A stretch of DNA of 34,550 nt from a virus, in IMG/VR virus record IMGVR_UViG_3300036766_000187, positions 1 through 34,550 of that record, one strand, 5' to 3'. Numbering within the stretch: position 1 is the stretch's first letter; every line of letters begins with the position of its first letter. A model generated the notes under the pieces. That model saw nothing but the letters and a program-made list of their open reading frames with translations, was not told the origin of the DNA and did no database searches. Shown in pieces: positions 18,337 through 28,700 of the stretch. Both the position numbers and the translations under genes were made by a program.

Positions 18337-19353
18337 ATGAGTTTATTGGGCACAGGCATTATCCCGACTGGAGCCGTCGGCGCAGAACTTACTAACGTCA
18401 CGCGCCGCGCGTTTATTCCGAAGATGGTCGTGCAGCTTTACAACAGCACCCCGCTGTTTGCGGCGCTGCTGTCGAACTCGCAGACCGCGTATGGCGGTGT
18501 ATCGAGCATCACGGCACCGGTGCAGGGTCAGCAGTTCGTGACCGCGCAGTGGTCCGGCTACGACGGCAGTTTCAACCAGCCGTCCGTGCAGCAGGGCGCG
18601 TTCAACGCGGAGTTCAACCTGAAGCTCATGGTGACCCCGATTCCGTTCCTCGGGATGGAAGGCGCGGTACAGCTCGACCACACCGTCATTCCGCTGATCG
18701 AGGCGCGCATGAACGACGCCACGAACACGATGATGGACACGATGGCGACGGCGCTGTACAACAACACCACCAACAACTCGGCCTTCATCGGTCTGCCGGG
18801 AGCCATCGACGATGGCACCAACATGGTGACCTACGGCAACATCAACCGTAACACTAATGTCTGGTGGAAATCGAAGGTGTACGCCGCCGGTTCGATCAAC
18901 CCGACCCGCGCCAACGTCCTTCAGTACATCAGCGGCACCGTCAAGAATGGCGCGGAACTGCCGACCTTCGGCGTTTGCGGCTTCGGCACCTGGACACTGC
19001 TGGCACAGGACTTCGTGGCACAGGAGAGTTATCAGATCACGCCGGGCGCATCGTTCGATTCCGGTGCGTCCAAAGAAGGCGGCCCGCGTGCAGCGTTCCA
19101 GGCTCTGATGGTAGGCGGCATTCCGATTTACGCCGATCCGTACTGCCCGGAAGGTTCGCTGTACCTCATTAACAGCAACTACCTGAACCTGTATGTCCAT
19201 GAACAGGCCAGCTTCGCCTTCACCGGCTTCCACAGCACCGTCCCGAATTTCCAGCTTGGGTATGTCGGCGCGGTCTGCACCATTGCGGAACTGGTGAGCG
19301 TCAAGCCGAAGTCGATGAGTCGTGTCAGCGGCTACAATTCTTTGACCCTTTAA
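18337..19353 (+). CDS. Major capsid protein
   Basis: A 338-residue protein after AAAGGAGCAAACC. Length, position after the scaffold-like gene, and strong GC-rich optimal codon use fit the coat protein. The body is alpha/beta with conserved-looking segments (RAFIPKMVVQLYNSTPLFAA near the N terminus, FHSTVPNFQLGYVGAVC near the C terminus). No protease gene is nearby and no long delta domain is apparent. The coat fold (HK97-type) is assumed from tailed-phage context. Confidence 0.82.
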   Translation: MSLLGTGIIPTGAVGAELTNVTRRAFIPKMVVQLYNSTPLFAALLSNSQTAYGGVSSITAPVQGQQFVTAQWSGYDGSFNQPSVQQGAFNAEFNLKLMVTPIPFLGMEGAVQLDHTVIPLIEARMNDATNTMMDTMATALYNNTTNNSAFIGLPGAIDDGTNMVTYGNINRNTNVWWKSKVYAAGSINPTRANVLQYISGTVKNGAELPTFGVCGFGTWTLLAQDFVAQESYQITPGASFDSGASKEGGPRAAFQALMVGGIPIYADPYCPEGSLYLINSNYLNLYVHEQASFAFTGFHSTVPNFQLGYVGAVCTIAELVSVKPKSMSRVSGYNSLTL

Positions 19354-19365
19354 GGAGATACCACC

Positions 19366-19881
19366 ATGTCCATTATGAAAATTGGTGTAGCCGGTTCCAG
19401 CTTCCAGACGGAAATCAGCTACGCGACCTTCAAGGCTTCCGTCACCAGCATCACGCTGACCGGCGCGTTGGCGACCGTGGTCGCCACGGCACACGGCCGG
19501 GCCGTGGGCGATATCGTGACGTTCTCGGGCGTGACGGGTGTCACCGCTCTGAACATCACGCACTGGCAGGTGGCTTCGGTTACGGACGCCAACACCTACA
19601 CCTTCGTCAGCACCCTGACCGGCACCGCGGCGGGCACGATCATTCAGGAGCCGATTGTTCTTCCTGGTATCGGGCAGTGGATTTGCATCACGGCTGCCAA
19701 CTGCGTCGTGGAATACAACCCGGATAACACCGGCGTGGTCAGCCTTACGGGCGGCACTAGCTCGACGTGGCGCTCGCTGGTCGCGGCATCTAGCGGTGGT
19801 GGATTTGAAGCGGACGGATCAGGTATCCGCATCCGGTTCAACGGCACCACGGCAACCAGCACCTTCTCGCGCTGGAACTAA
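19366..19881 (+). CDS. Capsid-associated decoration-like protein
   Basis: A 171-residue beta-rich protein after TTAAGGAGATACC. The HGRAVGDIVTFSGVTGVTAL and ANTYTFVSTLTGTAAG segments match a small beta domain often found in phage head and tail surface proteins. The C terminus is Gly/Ser/Thr-rich. Its place right after the coat gene suggests a decoration or head-fibre protein. Confidence 0.7.
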   Translation: MSIMKIGVAGSSFQTEISYATFKASVTSITLTGALATVVATAHGRAVGDIVTFSGVTGVTALNITHWQVASVTDANTYTFVSTLTGTAAGTIIQEPIVLPGIGQWICITAANCVVEYNPDNTGVVSLTGGTSSTWRSLVAASSGGGFEADGSGIRIRFNGTTATSTFSRWN

Positions 19882-19905
19882 TCTTCTTTAGCGGAGGAAG
19901 AAAAA

Positions 19906-20244
19906 ATGATCTTCGTCAAGAACACGAACTCCTTTGTGTTCCGTGGCCGCTACGATGGTGTGGATATTGAGTTCCCCATCAACGAGCGGGTGCCGATCGG
20001 CAATGAGGCCGCACGGCATATCTTCGGATTCGGGGATGAGGACAAGACGCCGGTACTGGTCAAACAGGGATGGTGTATCGCCTCCAACAAGACCGAGGAC
20101 GGCCTGCGTATTCTGAACCGGTTTGTGTTCAGTCAGGAAGACCCGGTGCCGGCCGAGGAGAAGGACAAGGAGAACACGGATAACATCCCGAAGTTCGCCG
20201 CCCGCATGAAGAGCCGGGCCGCTCATGTAGAAGAAGTGGCCTAA
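19906..20244 (+). CDS. Small head-region hypothetical protein
   Basis: A 112-residue protein after GGAGGAAGAAAA. The N-terminal half is beta-rich (SFVFRGRYDGVDIEFPI) and the C-terminal third is highly charged (EEKDKENTDN). No family is recognised. It sits between capsid and adaptor genes, so a head-completion role is likely but unproven. Confidence 0.7.
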   Translation: MIFVKNTNSFVFRGRYDGVDIEFPINERVPIGNEAARHIFGFGDEDKTPVLVKQGWCIASNKTEDGLRILNRFVFSQEDPVPAEEKDKENTDNIPKFAARMKSRAAHVEEVA

Positions 20245-20258
20245 GGTAGGGGGTATGC

Positions 20259-20885
20259 GTGACTGTACTGTCGGATTACATTACCCAGTGCCAAAGGCTG
20301 CTGCATGATGCCAGTCAGAACTTTTGGTCGTCTTCCGAGCTAACGGACTACATCAACGAAGGCCGTCGCCGGACGGTTTCTGACACCAAGTGCCTGCGTT
20401 CCTTGCAGACGCTTAACCTGGTGGCCGGGCAGGAACTGTATCAGTACACCGCCCTGCCGTCGGGCTCCGTCACCATCGACATCCTGAACATCACGGCCAT
20501 CTGGGGGCAGCAGCGCATCCCCCTGCGCTACATGTCGTTCACGGAATTCAACGCCAACATGCGTCCGTGGCTGGCCTATCAGGACATCCCCGCCGTGTTC
20601 TCGATCTACGGCCAAGGATCGTTCTACATCGGTCCGCAGCCTAGCCAAGCCTATGTCTGCGAGGTCGATACCGTCATCATGCCGAACTCGCTGGTGGACG
20701 ACACCACGGTTGAGCAAATCAACTATCCCTACACGTCCTGCGTCGCTTACTACGCCTGCCATCTTGCCAAGTTCAAGGAGCAGAGTTATTCAGAGAGCGA
20801 CAAGTTCATGGACGAATACACCAAGAAGCTGAGGCAGAGCGCGTCCGCGACGATGGCCCGGAGAATTCCGAATGCCTTCCGTTAG
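20259..20885 (+). CDS. Head-tail adaptor protein
   Basis: A 208-residue protein starting at a GTG (MTVLSDYITQCQRLLHDA). The N-terminal helical pattern with SSSELTDYINEGRRR is typical of gp4/gp6-like head-tail connectors of podoviruses, which extend the portal ring. Later segments are beta-rich (SFYIGPQPSQAYVCEVD) before a final helix. The next gene overlaps it by 14 nt. The order capsid, adaptor, large tail protein supports the call. Confidence 0.75.
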   Translation: MTVLSDYITQCQRLLHDASQNFWSSSELTDYINEGRRRTVSDTKCLRSLQTLNLVAGQELYQYTALPSGSVTIDILNITAIWGQQRIPLRYMSFTEFNANMRPWLAYQDIPAVFSIYGQGSFYIGPQPSQAYVCEVDTVIMPNSLVDDTTVEQINYPYTSCVAYYACHLAKFKEQSYSESDKFMDEYTKKLRQSASATMARRIPNAFR

Positions 20886-22377
20886 CGCCAACAAGGAAAT
20901 ATCCCCCCGGAAAGTAAAGGTTCTCCGCGACTTCAAAGGGATGAACACGCAGGCCACTCGCTACGCGATTGGCGATGACGAGTTCTCGTGGCTGGAGGGC
21001 GCGTTCCCCATCGGTTCGGGGAACCTGAGAACCGTGCCGGGGCCGTCTGCTATTCTGGCAACGCTGACCGGCGAGACCATCAATTACATGGCTGGCCACA
21101 ACATCAACAACACGGACTATCTGTTCTGTTTCTGTGTGTCCGGCGCGGCGTATCAGATCCGTCTCACAGACTATACCGTCACCAAGTTTGCCAACGCCGG
21201 AACCTTTACGTCCATTGGTCCCGCCATCGACCAGTGGAAGAATGAACGCATCGTTATCATCGACCCGAACAACGGCTATTTCGATTGGAACGGGACGACG
21301 CTGACGACCATCGCCGCTGGCACGAAAGGCACAACCATCTCCACGTTCGCAGGCCGCGTGTGGATCGGGCAAGGGCGCACCATCACGTTCACGGACGCCG
21401 CCAGCTATACCAGCTTCGCCGGGGCCGGTGGCGCGATCACGTTCTCGGATTCATCCTTGCATTCAGGCATCACGGCCACGTATTCCGCCAACGGATTCCT
21501 GTACGTGTTTGGCGTATCGAGTGTGAATGTTGTGGGTGACGTGAGAGTATCGGGCGGCATTACGCTGCTCTCGAACGTCAACCTGACGGCCTCCATCGGC
21601 ACCGGGTTCTTCAATACCGTGACCCCGCTCGGTCGCAACATCGAGTTCATGAACCGGTACGGCGTCTTCGCCATACGCGGGGCCATCGCTAGAAAAGATT
21701 CCGATGAGATCGACGGAACGATCAATCTGATTGATTTCACATCATCCGTTAGTGCCGGACAGGTGATGATCTTCAACCAACTCTGCGCGGCGTTCCTCGT
21801 CAATTACCAGGACGTAGGCAGTACGCGCAGAATCCTGCTGGTGAGATCAGGCGATCCGAGCGGTTCACCCATCTGGTTCGTCTCCGCACAGGGCGCGTCC
21901 CTGACGCTGGTCTGCCCGGCCATGGTGTCTGACACGCCGACCCTGTACGCCACGGATGGACTGAATATTTACAAGATGTTCGCGGACTCGACGATCCCTG
22001 TCTCCGTCAAGATACAGACGAAGCTCTGGGACATGGGCGACCCGATCACGAGCCATCAGGCGCTCAAGATGGGCGTCGGCTTCACCGCCCCCGGCGTGGT
22101 AATCACCCTGAACACCAGCGTCGATACCGAAACGGGCGGCAACAGTTACGTGACGTCCGGAGCCGGAACACTGAACTGGGTCAACAATCTCGGCAACACG
22201 ATTACGTTCGTCAACAACTCAAGTCAGCCGCTCACGTGGATAGCGGGCGGCTATCTGTTCCTGAAACAGGACGTGTCGAATATCGGTAAGTACCTCGGCT
22301 TTACCTACACGGCGACGATTCCCGTCACCACATTCAATGCCATAATGATCGAATACGCAGATCGCGTGAGGTGGTAA
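20872..22377 (+). CDS. Large tail protein (nozzle/propeller-like)
   Basis: A 501-residue, beta-rich protein with recurring short strand-turn units (DFKGMNTQATRYAIGDDEF, WLEGAFPIGSGNLRTVPG, and FAGRVWIGQGRTITFTDA). This pattern fits the propeller-like tail hub or nozzle proteins of short-tailed phages. It directly follows the adaptor and precedes the fibre gene. It should form the short tail tube through which DNA leaves. Exact homology is not established. Confidence 0.75.
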   Translation: MPSVSANKEISPRKVKVLRDFKGMNTQATRYAIGDDEFSWLEGAFPIGSGNLRTVPGPSAILATLTGETINYMAGHNINNTDYLFCFCVSGAAYQIRLTDYTVTKFANAGTFTSIGPAIDQWKNERIVIIDPNNGYFDWNGTTLTTIAAGTKGTTISTFAGRVWIGQGRTITFTDAASYTSFAGAGGAITFSDSSLHSGITATYSANGFLYVFGVSSVNVVGDVRVSGGITLLSNVNLTASIGTGFFNTVTPLGRNIEFMNRYGVFAIRGAIARKDSDEIDGTINLIDFTSSVSAGQVMIFNQLCAAFLVNYQDVGSTRRILLVRSGDPSGSPIWFVSAQGASLTLVCPAMVSDTPTLYATDGLNIYKMFADSTIPVSVKIQTKLWDMGDPITSHQALKMGVGFTAPGVVITLNTSVDTETGGNSYVTSGAGTLNWVNNLGNTITFVNNSSQPLTWIAGGYLFLKQDVSNIGKYLGFTYTATIPVTTFNAIMIEYADRVRW

Positions 22378-22378
22378 A

Positions 22379-23233
22379 ATGACCAAACCCGTAACAATCT
22401 CCAACACATTCGCAACGCAGTCCGGCAACGTACCGGCTTCGCAGATCGACGCCGACTTATCGGCACTGGCAGCCGCCGTCAATGACCCGGCCACCTACAC
22501 CAACTATGCCGTGGACACGGGCGGCGCGAACGCCTACGTCATCACCCTGAATCCGGCCCCGAGTACGCAGGCATCATTGGTCGGTGTGCCCATCACCTTC
22601 AAGGCCGTCAACGCCAACACCACGGCCTCGACGCTTAACATTAATGGACTTGGTATTGTCAACATTAAGCATAATGACGGAACCGCCCTGAATTCAGGGG
22701 AGATTCCGGCTAACAGCATGGTGGTGGCGCTCTACGACGGAACTAACTATCAGATTCAGAATCCATCAACGAGTCTCGTTAATCTCGTTGGCGGTCAGAT
22801 AAAATTCCCCAGCACTCAGATCCCCTCCGCTGATGTTAATACGCTGGATGACTATGAGGAGGGGACTTGGACGCCTTCATTAGGAGGCACCACAACTTAT
22901 TACACCCAGCAGGGAACATACACAAAGATAGGCAACCGCGTGTTTGTGGAGGGAACGATATATGTAAATGCAATAGGCACAGGGTCCACAACCACCGTCC
23001 TTGGTTTACCGTTCACGTCTGCGGCGACACCATCCGGCTCTCACTACTACCCCGGTGCTGTTGCATTTTCCTCTGTACTCGCGACGGCTGTTGTCTCAGT
23101 AGAGGCTATGGTTATCCCAAACGTAAGCTACATTCAGTTCTTGGCCCGGACTGTGGCCAGTATAACCTCAGGCATAATCGCGCTGTTTCAGAGTAGTACG
23201 CAAATTTCATTCTCCGTAAGCTATAGGGTGTGA
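22379..23233 (+). CDS. Tail fibre or spike protein
   Basis: A 284-residue protein. The N-terminal half carries motifs common in phage fibres (LNINGLGIVNIKHNDGTAL, and PANSMVVALYDGTNYQI), followed by the frequent DYEEGTWTPSLGG...YTKIGNRVFVEGTI segment of receptor-binding trimers. The C terminus is beta-rich and probably the host-contacting tip. No depolymerase catalytic motif is visible. The start shares context with the previous stop (TAAAATG). Confidence 0.82.
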   Translation: MTKPVTISNTFATQSGNVPASQIDADLSALAAAVNDPATYTNYAVDTGGANAYVITLNPAPSTQASLVGVPITFKAVNANTTASTLNINGLGIVNIKHNDGTALNSGEIPANSMVVALYDGTNYQIQNPSTSLVNLVGGQIKFPSTQIPSADVNTLDDYEEGTWTPSLGGTTTYYTQQGTYTKIGNRVFVEGTIYVNAIGTGSTTTVLGLPFTSAATPSGSHYYPGAVAFSSVLATAVVSVEAMVIPNVSYIQFLARTVASITSGIIALFQSSTQISFSVSYRV

Positions 23234-23607
23234 TGATATATGAAGTCCTTCCAGCTAGTCCGCCATTGCCCATGAACATCGACTGGACACGCGAGCTAGG
23301 CAGTCTGAACGATCAGCAGGACCGTGGTCAGTTCCTGATGGAGCATGGCTTCACGCACGAGACGATCTATACGACCTTGCTCGGCACGGGTGTGACCATC
23401 AATCATTATCCGTTGTTCGAGATTGAGGAGGAGGAGACGTGGCTGGTGTCGCACATGCAGGAACACGTCAGCATCGCCAACGCCATCAACGTGGATATAG
23501 GTTTTGATTTGACTAATGTAGACTTGCATGACAACGAAACAACTGGTGTGTGGATGCAGCTACACGCCGCCCTGCACTCGCAGATAGACCAGTCGTTAGG
23601 ACTGTAG
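23233..23607 (+). CDS. Small acidic hypothetical protein after the fibre
   Basis: A 124-residue protein; the ATG at 23233 shares a base with the fibre stop (TGATG), and a GTG just before it is an alternative. Acidic, with EIEEEETWLVSHMQEHVS and an LHDNETTGVWMQLHAALH segment. No family is recognised. A position between fibre and internal proteins suggests a fibre chaperone or small tail protein. Confidence 0.7.
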   Translation: MIYEVLPASPPLPMNIDWTRELGSLNDQQDRGQFLMEHGFTHETIYTTLLGTGVTINHYPLFEIEEEETWLVSHMQEHVSIANAINVDIGFDLTNVDLHDNETTGVWMQLHAALHSQIDQSLGL

Positions 23608-23615
23608 GAGGAAAG

Positions 23616-24779
23616 ATGGGATCACTGAGAAAGGCACTGAGAAAGCTGGACCCGTTCAAGAAGGGCATCGTGAACCCGCTTGGCGGCGTTCTCCAGAAGC
23701 AGGCACGTAAGGTAGGTGATCCGTTTTCAGAGAAGAACACGCCCGCCTCTCTGAGAAGAGCAGAACGGAAGTTCGGCTGGGCGTCACCCGGCGTTTCCAC
23801 CCGCAGGGTGATGGGCACGCTATCCAGCGGGAAAGGACTGTTCCACCGCAACCTCAAGGGCAACCTTGCCAAGACGCGCGAGGCGCACGCCATTCAGGAA
23901 GATCAGTCCGGGAACACGGCCAAAGCTTTCGCCGACGCCGAGGCGAAGATGAAGTCTGGTGATCCGGCGGTGAGGGCGCAGGGCATAGCGGATTACAACT
24001 TCCAATCAAAGGACGCGCACAAGCTCGCTTTGAAGCATGGGAAGCAGGCGGTCAAGGCGGGACTCATGGCTGAGTCGCTGGTATCGGGATACGGGGCAAT
24101 GACTGGAGGGGAGACTGCCGCTGGAGGGGGGGCTGCCGCTGGAGGGGTGACAACGGCAGCCGACGAGGCCAATTTAGCGAATCAGCTAGACGCTGCTCAA
24201 CAAACGGCGCAAGCCGCCCAGAATGCTAAAAATGTTTCACAGACCTCAAACTGGCTGAAAACAGCAGGCGGCGCACTAAAGACAGCCGCCCCCTATGTTG
24301 GAGTAGCAGCCGGTGTCCTCGCCAAGAAAGGCGGAAAAGACGGAACGGGTGGCGCGGCCTCCGGCCAGATCGGCCAGATCAGCGCACAGGAACAGGCGGT
24401 CGGGAATCAGTTGTTGCAGGACTATCAGAACGGCAAGCTCCAGCCTGCCGATCAGGCAGCGATTGATCAGTTCAAAACGCAGTCTCGTTCGCAGATGAAT
24501 CAATATCTGTCCAACGCCGGTATCTCGGACTCGACGATGGCGCAGGAAGAGATGGCGAAGATCGATCAGAATGCGATGATCATGTATGGGAAGTTCCGTT
24601 CACAGACCTTGACCGCCGGACTGGCGGCACTGAACCCGGCCATGACGGGGTTTTCCATTCTCGCCAATCAGCAGATTAAGGCCAACACGGATTTGACCAA
24701 TGCGTGGGCAACGGGGTCGAGCGCCTTCATGCAACTGCTGGCAGCCGCCGCCACAAGCTCAAGCACCACAACAGGGTAA
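23616..24779 (+). CDS. Internal virion (ejection) protein 1
   Basis: A 387-residue protein from the ATG after GTAGGAGGAAAG; earlier in-frame starts lie inside the previous gene. The N terminus is basic (LRKALRKLDPFKKG). The middle is Ala/Gly-rich (GGETAAGGGAAAGG) with possible membrane-active helices (YVGVAAGVLAKKGG), and the C terminus is Ala/Thr-rich. This is the usual composition of podovirus internal proteins that enter the host envelope ahead of DNA. The role is inferred from composition and order. Confidence 0.7.
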   Translation: MGSLRKALRKLDPFKKGIVNPLGGVLQKQARKVGDPFSEKNTPASLRRAERKFGWASPGVSTRRVMGTLSSGKGLFHRNLKGNLAKTREAHAIQEDQSGNTAKAFADAEAKMKSGDPAVRAQGIADYNFQSKDAHKLALKHGKQAVKAGLMAESLVSGYGAMTGGETAAGGGAAAGGVTTAADEANLANQLDAAQQTAQAAQNAKNVSQTSNWLKTAGGALKTAAPYVGVAAGVLAKKGGKDGTGGAASGQIGQISAQEQAVGNQLLQDYQNGKLQPADQAAIDQFKTQSRSQMNQYLSNAGISDSTMAQEEMAKIDQNAMIMYGKFRSQTLTAGLAALNPAMTGFSILANQQIKANTDLTNAWATGSSAFMQLLAAAATSSSTTTG

Positions 24780-24788
24780 GGAGGGGCC

Positions 24789-25751
24789 ATGGCACTAGAC
24801 TTCAACAACATCAGCCCGGACAACCAGATGAATCCGTCCGGCAGCAGCCCCAGCGCGGGGCTACTGCGGTCGCTGAGCATTGATTACGGTGTCGGCGCGC
24901 CACAGATGCCGAAGGCACCCGCTGCTGCCCAGCCTGCTGCTGCTGCCCAGCCTGCTGCTGCTGCCCAGCCCGCTGCCGCCGCTCAGCCTGCCGCTGCACC
25001 GGGCGGCGATATCAAGGCAGGGCTTAGTGACGTCAACAAGATGGCGGATGAAGCCGCGAACGTGCCGATTCCGGGGAAGGCCGATCTTCCTGAATTCCAC
25101 CCGACGCCGCTGGTGAAGCCGAACGAGTTTCAGAACATCTTCGGCATGGCGCTGGCCTTCGCCGCGCTGGCCGGGGCTTCGTCCAGAACGCCCATGACCG
25201 CCGCCCTGAACGCCTTCAGCGGGGCCGTGAGCGGGCACATGCAGGGACGCCACGATCTGGCCGAGCAGGAACTGAAGACCTTCAAGGTCAAGACGGATCA
25301 GGCCCTTGAGAAGTACAGGGAGAATCTGGATCAGTACAAGATGATCCTGGACAACAAGAGGATGCGCATCGACGAGAAGTATAGAGCGATGGACATGCAG
25401 GCTCGCATCAATCACGACTACGCGATGCTGGAGAGCCTTAAAAGCAAAAGCGTGAATACGATGATGGCCCAGATCAACAGAGGGCACGAAAGCATTGTCA
25501 AGTTGAAAACCGGGGCCGATAGCGTTCTGGTTAAGGCGCTGGCCGCTGCTGGTGCCGACAAGAAGAGGCAGGCGGAAGCAAGGGCCAGTTACAAAGATAC
25601 GCTAGAGCGGATACAGGAACTTGATCGGATGGAAGCTGTCGCCCAAGCAGGGCGCGGCGTAGCGGGCCCGGGTGCGGCGGCATTGGCGGCTCCGGCAGGA
25701 GCGCAGGAAGCCGCTCCGGCAGGATGGCAGAAAATTGATCTTACGAAATAA
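24789..25751 (+). CDS. Internal virion (ejection) protein 2
   Basis: A 320-residue protein after AAGGAGGGGCC. It contains four tandem AAAAQP-type units (about 39-62), then an amphipathic region (GMALAFAALAGASSRTPMTA), then a long coiled-coil-prone helix (ALEKYRENLDQYKMILDNKR) typical of proteins that line an ejection channel. The next gene's ATG overlaps its stop (TAATGG). Function is inferred from order and character. Confidence 0.7.
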   Translation: MALDFNNISPDNQMNPSGSSPSAGLLRSLSIDYGVGAPQMPKAPAAAQPAAAAQPAAAAQPAAAAQPAAAPGGDIKAGLSDVNKMADEAANVPIPGKADLPEFHPTPLVKPNEFQNIFGMALAFAALAGASSRTPMTAALNAFSGAVSGHMQGRHDLAEQELKTFKVKTDQALEKYRENLDQYKMILDNKRMRIDEKYRAMDMQARINHDYAMLESLKSKSVNTMMAQINRGHESIVKLKTGADSVLVKALAAAGADKKRQAEARASYKDTLERIQELDRMEAVAQAGRGVAGPGAAALAAPAGAQEAAPAGWQKIDLTK

Positions 25752-28700
25752 TGGAAGAAAAGTGGGAGTCGCCAGACGAACTGTACCGGAATCACTCCGG
25801 GCAGTACGTCGCGACCATCGGCGGGGAGAACTGGAAGGTAGACCAGCTTGAGAAGAACGAGCAGGGGAAGTATCGGCTGATCCGTGGCGCTCGCCACTTC
25901 GATGAGCCGGAAGAACAAAAGACTTATGACGAAGCCAGTCAGCTCGCCAAGAAACTCAGTACCGGCCAGAAGATCGGGGCACGCGGATTAAGAGAAGCGT
26001 TCAGCCTGGTGCGCGGCATCCGGCAGGCGTATACCTCCGGAGAGAAGGGCGAAGAGCTGGAGAAGCGATATCGTAAGGGCCGCATCCTCGATAAGGCGCT
26101 GGAAGATGAAATGGGCTGGAAGTCTTCACTAGCGGCGAACGTGGTTGGCAGCATTGCCGATCCGGTCACAGCACCGGCCCTGTTCATGAAAACCCCGGCG
26201 ACCGCTCTCAAAGCGGTCTTTCAGGGTGCTCGTGTCGGGTCCTTGCAGGGCGGTCTCGGAGAAAAGGAAGAAGGCGAAAGCCGCCTTAAGAAGGCCGGAG
26301 TGCAGGCGCTGGAGACAGGCGGGTTCTTTGGTGTTCTCAGCAAGGGCGCGAATGCGCTGACGAGGGCCGTTGGCCCGACCGTCGCCAAGGCGCTGGGCCG
26401 CGAGGAATACAAGCCGCCCAAAGCGATGCCGTGGCTGGTGGAAGACAAGATACCGCCCAACATCCGCGATACGTCGTGGGGACGGCGCATTATGGCGGAG
26501 ACCATCCCCGAGGAGGGGATGGCGAGGGACGCGATAGAAAAGTCGAGAACCATCCCCGAGCAAGACACGAAGTTCGTGGGACCGCACGAGCGCGATCCGT
26601 TTGCTGTTGAGAAGCCTGGTAGATTCTTCGTGAAGCCTAAGGAATATCTGGAACGCTGGTTACCGGACGCCATGTTCCGCACCCAGAACGCGCACGAGAT
26701 CAACAAGCTTCGCGGCTGGAAGATGGCGAATTACTGGAGCGGGAGAACGGAAGAACTGGGAGCCAAGCTCAACATTCCCAAAGATGAAGTTAACGATATG
26801 CTGCGCCATCGTCTGGAACAGGACGAAACGGGCGCGCTGGCCGGTCGCTACGGTGAGCACCACAACCTTCAGCCCGTGACGTTGCCGAAGGAACTGGAGG
26901 ACTTCTACCAGAAGGAACACAAGCCGCTCATTCAGGACATGGCGAGGATTGTCCTGTCTCTGAAGAAGAAGGGGACCGTGCTGCCGGAAGAAATCAAGGA
27001 GTTCGCGGAAGGCTATTTCCCGCACGCGCCCATCGAGAGAACGCCCTGGTATCAAACCTTCAAGGAAGGCGGGGCCGTTCCGGAAAGCCGATTCTCTGGT
27101 TCGGAGTTCGTGCGCCAGTTTAAGACCAGCGACCCATCAATGAAGTCGCAGAAGATCAAGGCGATTGAATCAACCTCACTCGATCCGAATGCCCCTGCTG
27201 AACGGCATATCATCCACGAGGCCGGCGGGAAGATATCGGTATACAGGGAAGGCGCACTGGAAAAGTTCGGAAAGCTACACGATGCAACGCCGGAAGCCTT
27301 GGAGGCAGGAGGGCTGTCTCCGCACGAACTGGACGGAAGGAAGGTGGTAGACGGGCAAGGCCGCATCTGGAAGATCGTGAACGCGACGCTGGACGAAAAG
27401 GAAGAAGCCACGAATCAGCGGTACATCAAGGACACCAGCACGCTATTGACCATGAAATGGCTGGCGCTGAAGCGCGTTGAGAACGAAACACGGTTCGTGG
27501 ACCTGTTCAAGGAGACGCCGGAGTTCATGGCGCTGTCCGTTGCCAAGAGCAGGCAACCCCTCGGCGCACCGCCCGGTATGTCCGCGACGAAACTCTGGAA
27601 CTTCCACGACCGATACTTCGACACCCGCATCGCGGAGATTCTGGACAACTTCGCCGGAAGGACTGAGGGCGGGATGCTGCGCGCCGCTCAGGCGGCCAAC
27701 AACTTCCTGGTACGCTCGATCTTCTGGAACCCGCAGCCGCACGACATGAACATCCTGTCGCACTGGATCAACCAGCGCGGATTAACGTCATGGATATTTC
27801 CGAAAGACTACATGGAATTGTCCCGTTCACTGCCGGAGGCCATCAAGAGCGTGATGGTGCAGGACGAAACCTACTTGACATTCATGCGCGAAGGTGGCGC
27901 TACCATGGCGAACCACATCTTCAACAAGGAGATGCAGGATCATCTGGTGCGTATGTCGGGCGATATTCTGAAGAAAGACCCGGCGTTTAAGGAATTCGCC
28001 AAGGAAGTCGGCTACAAGAACCATGCCGAATTCATCAAGGCGTGGTATGCGAACGCCAACAAAGGACTTTGGATTCCTTCGGACGTGATGGCGTTGCAGG
28101 CCGTCATGGAATATATGAAGAAGTACAAAGTGCCGATGCGGGAAGCCATCTACCAGGTCGAAAGGCATCTGCCGAACTACCGTGTCGATGCCCGCATGTT
28201 CGGAACCACCTCAACCGGGCAGTGGGGGCGGGCAGGACGCATCGCCTCGCAGGCCATGACAACCTCGTGGCTGTCCTCGTTCGGCCGTTATCATTATGGC
28301 GTCGTGCGCTCTTACTCATCGACCGTACAAGATACCGCCGCCATGCTGAAAGGTCTGTCCAAGTTCAAGAAGCCGACCGGGCAGCAGGCGCACAGCATGG
28401 ATCAGCTTGCCATGATGATGGTGCAGCTCGGCGTCATGTACCCGCTCTATTCCAACTGGTGGAAGGAAGTCACCGGCAACGATCATGCCGACGTGGCAAG
28501 GTTCGGCGCGGAACGTCTGCCGCAGTCGATCTATGAAGTGGCCAAAGGGGAGCGCCCAGCCGCATGGACAATGATGGAGATGTTCACACCGTCCCCCGCC
28601 GCGAAGTTCGGGATTGAGGTGATGTCAGGCGGCAAGTCGATGATGACCGGGCAGCCGATTGCCCATCCCTCTGACATCAAGGAAGCTCCTCTCTTGTTCG

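Noticed and set aside
18343-19563. 406-codon minus-strand frame opposite the major capsid gene
   Set aside because: Arg/His/Gly-rich shadow created by GC-biased third positions of the capsid gene; no ribosome site or family resemblance.
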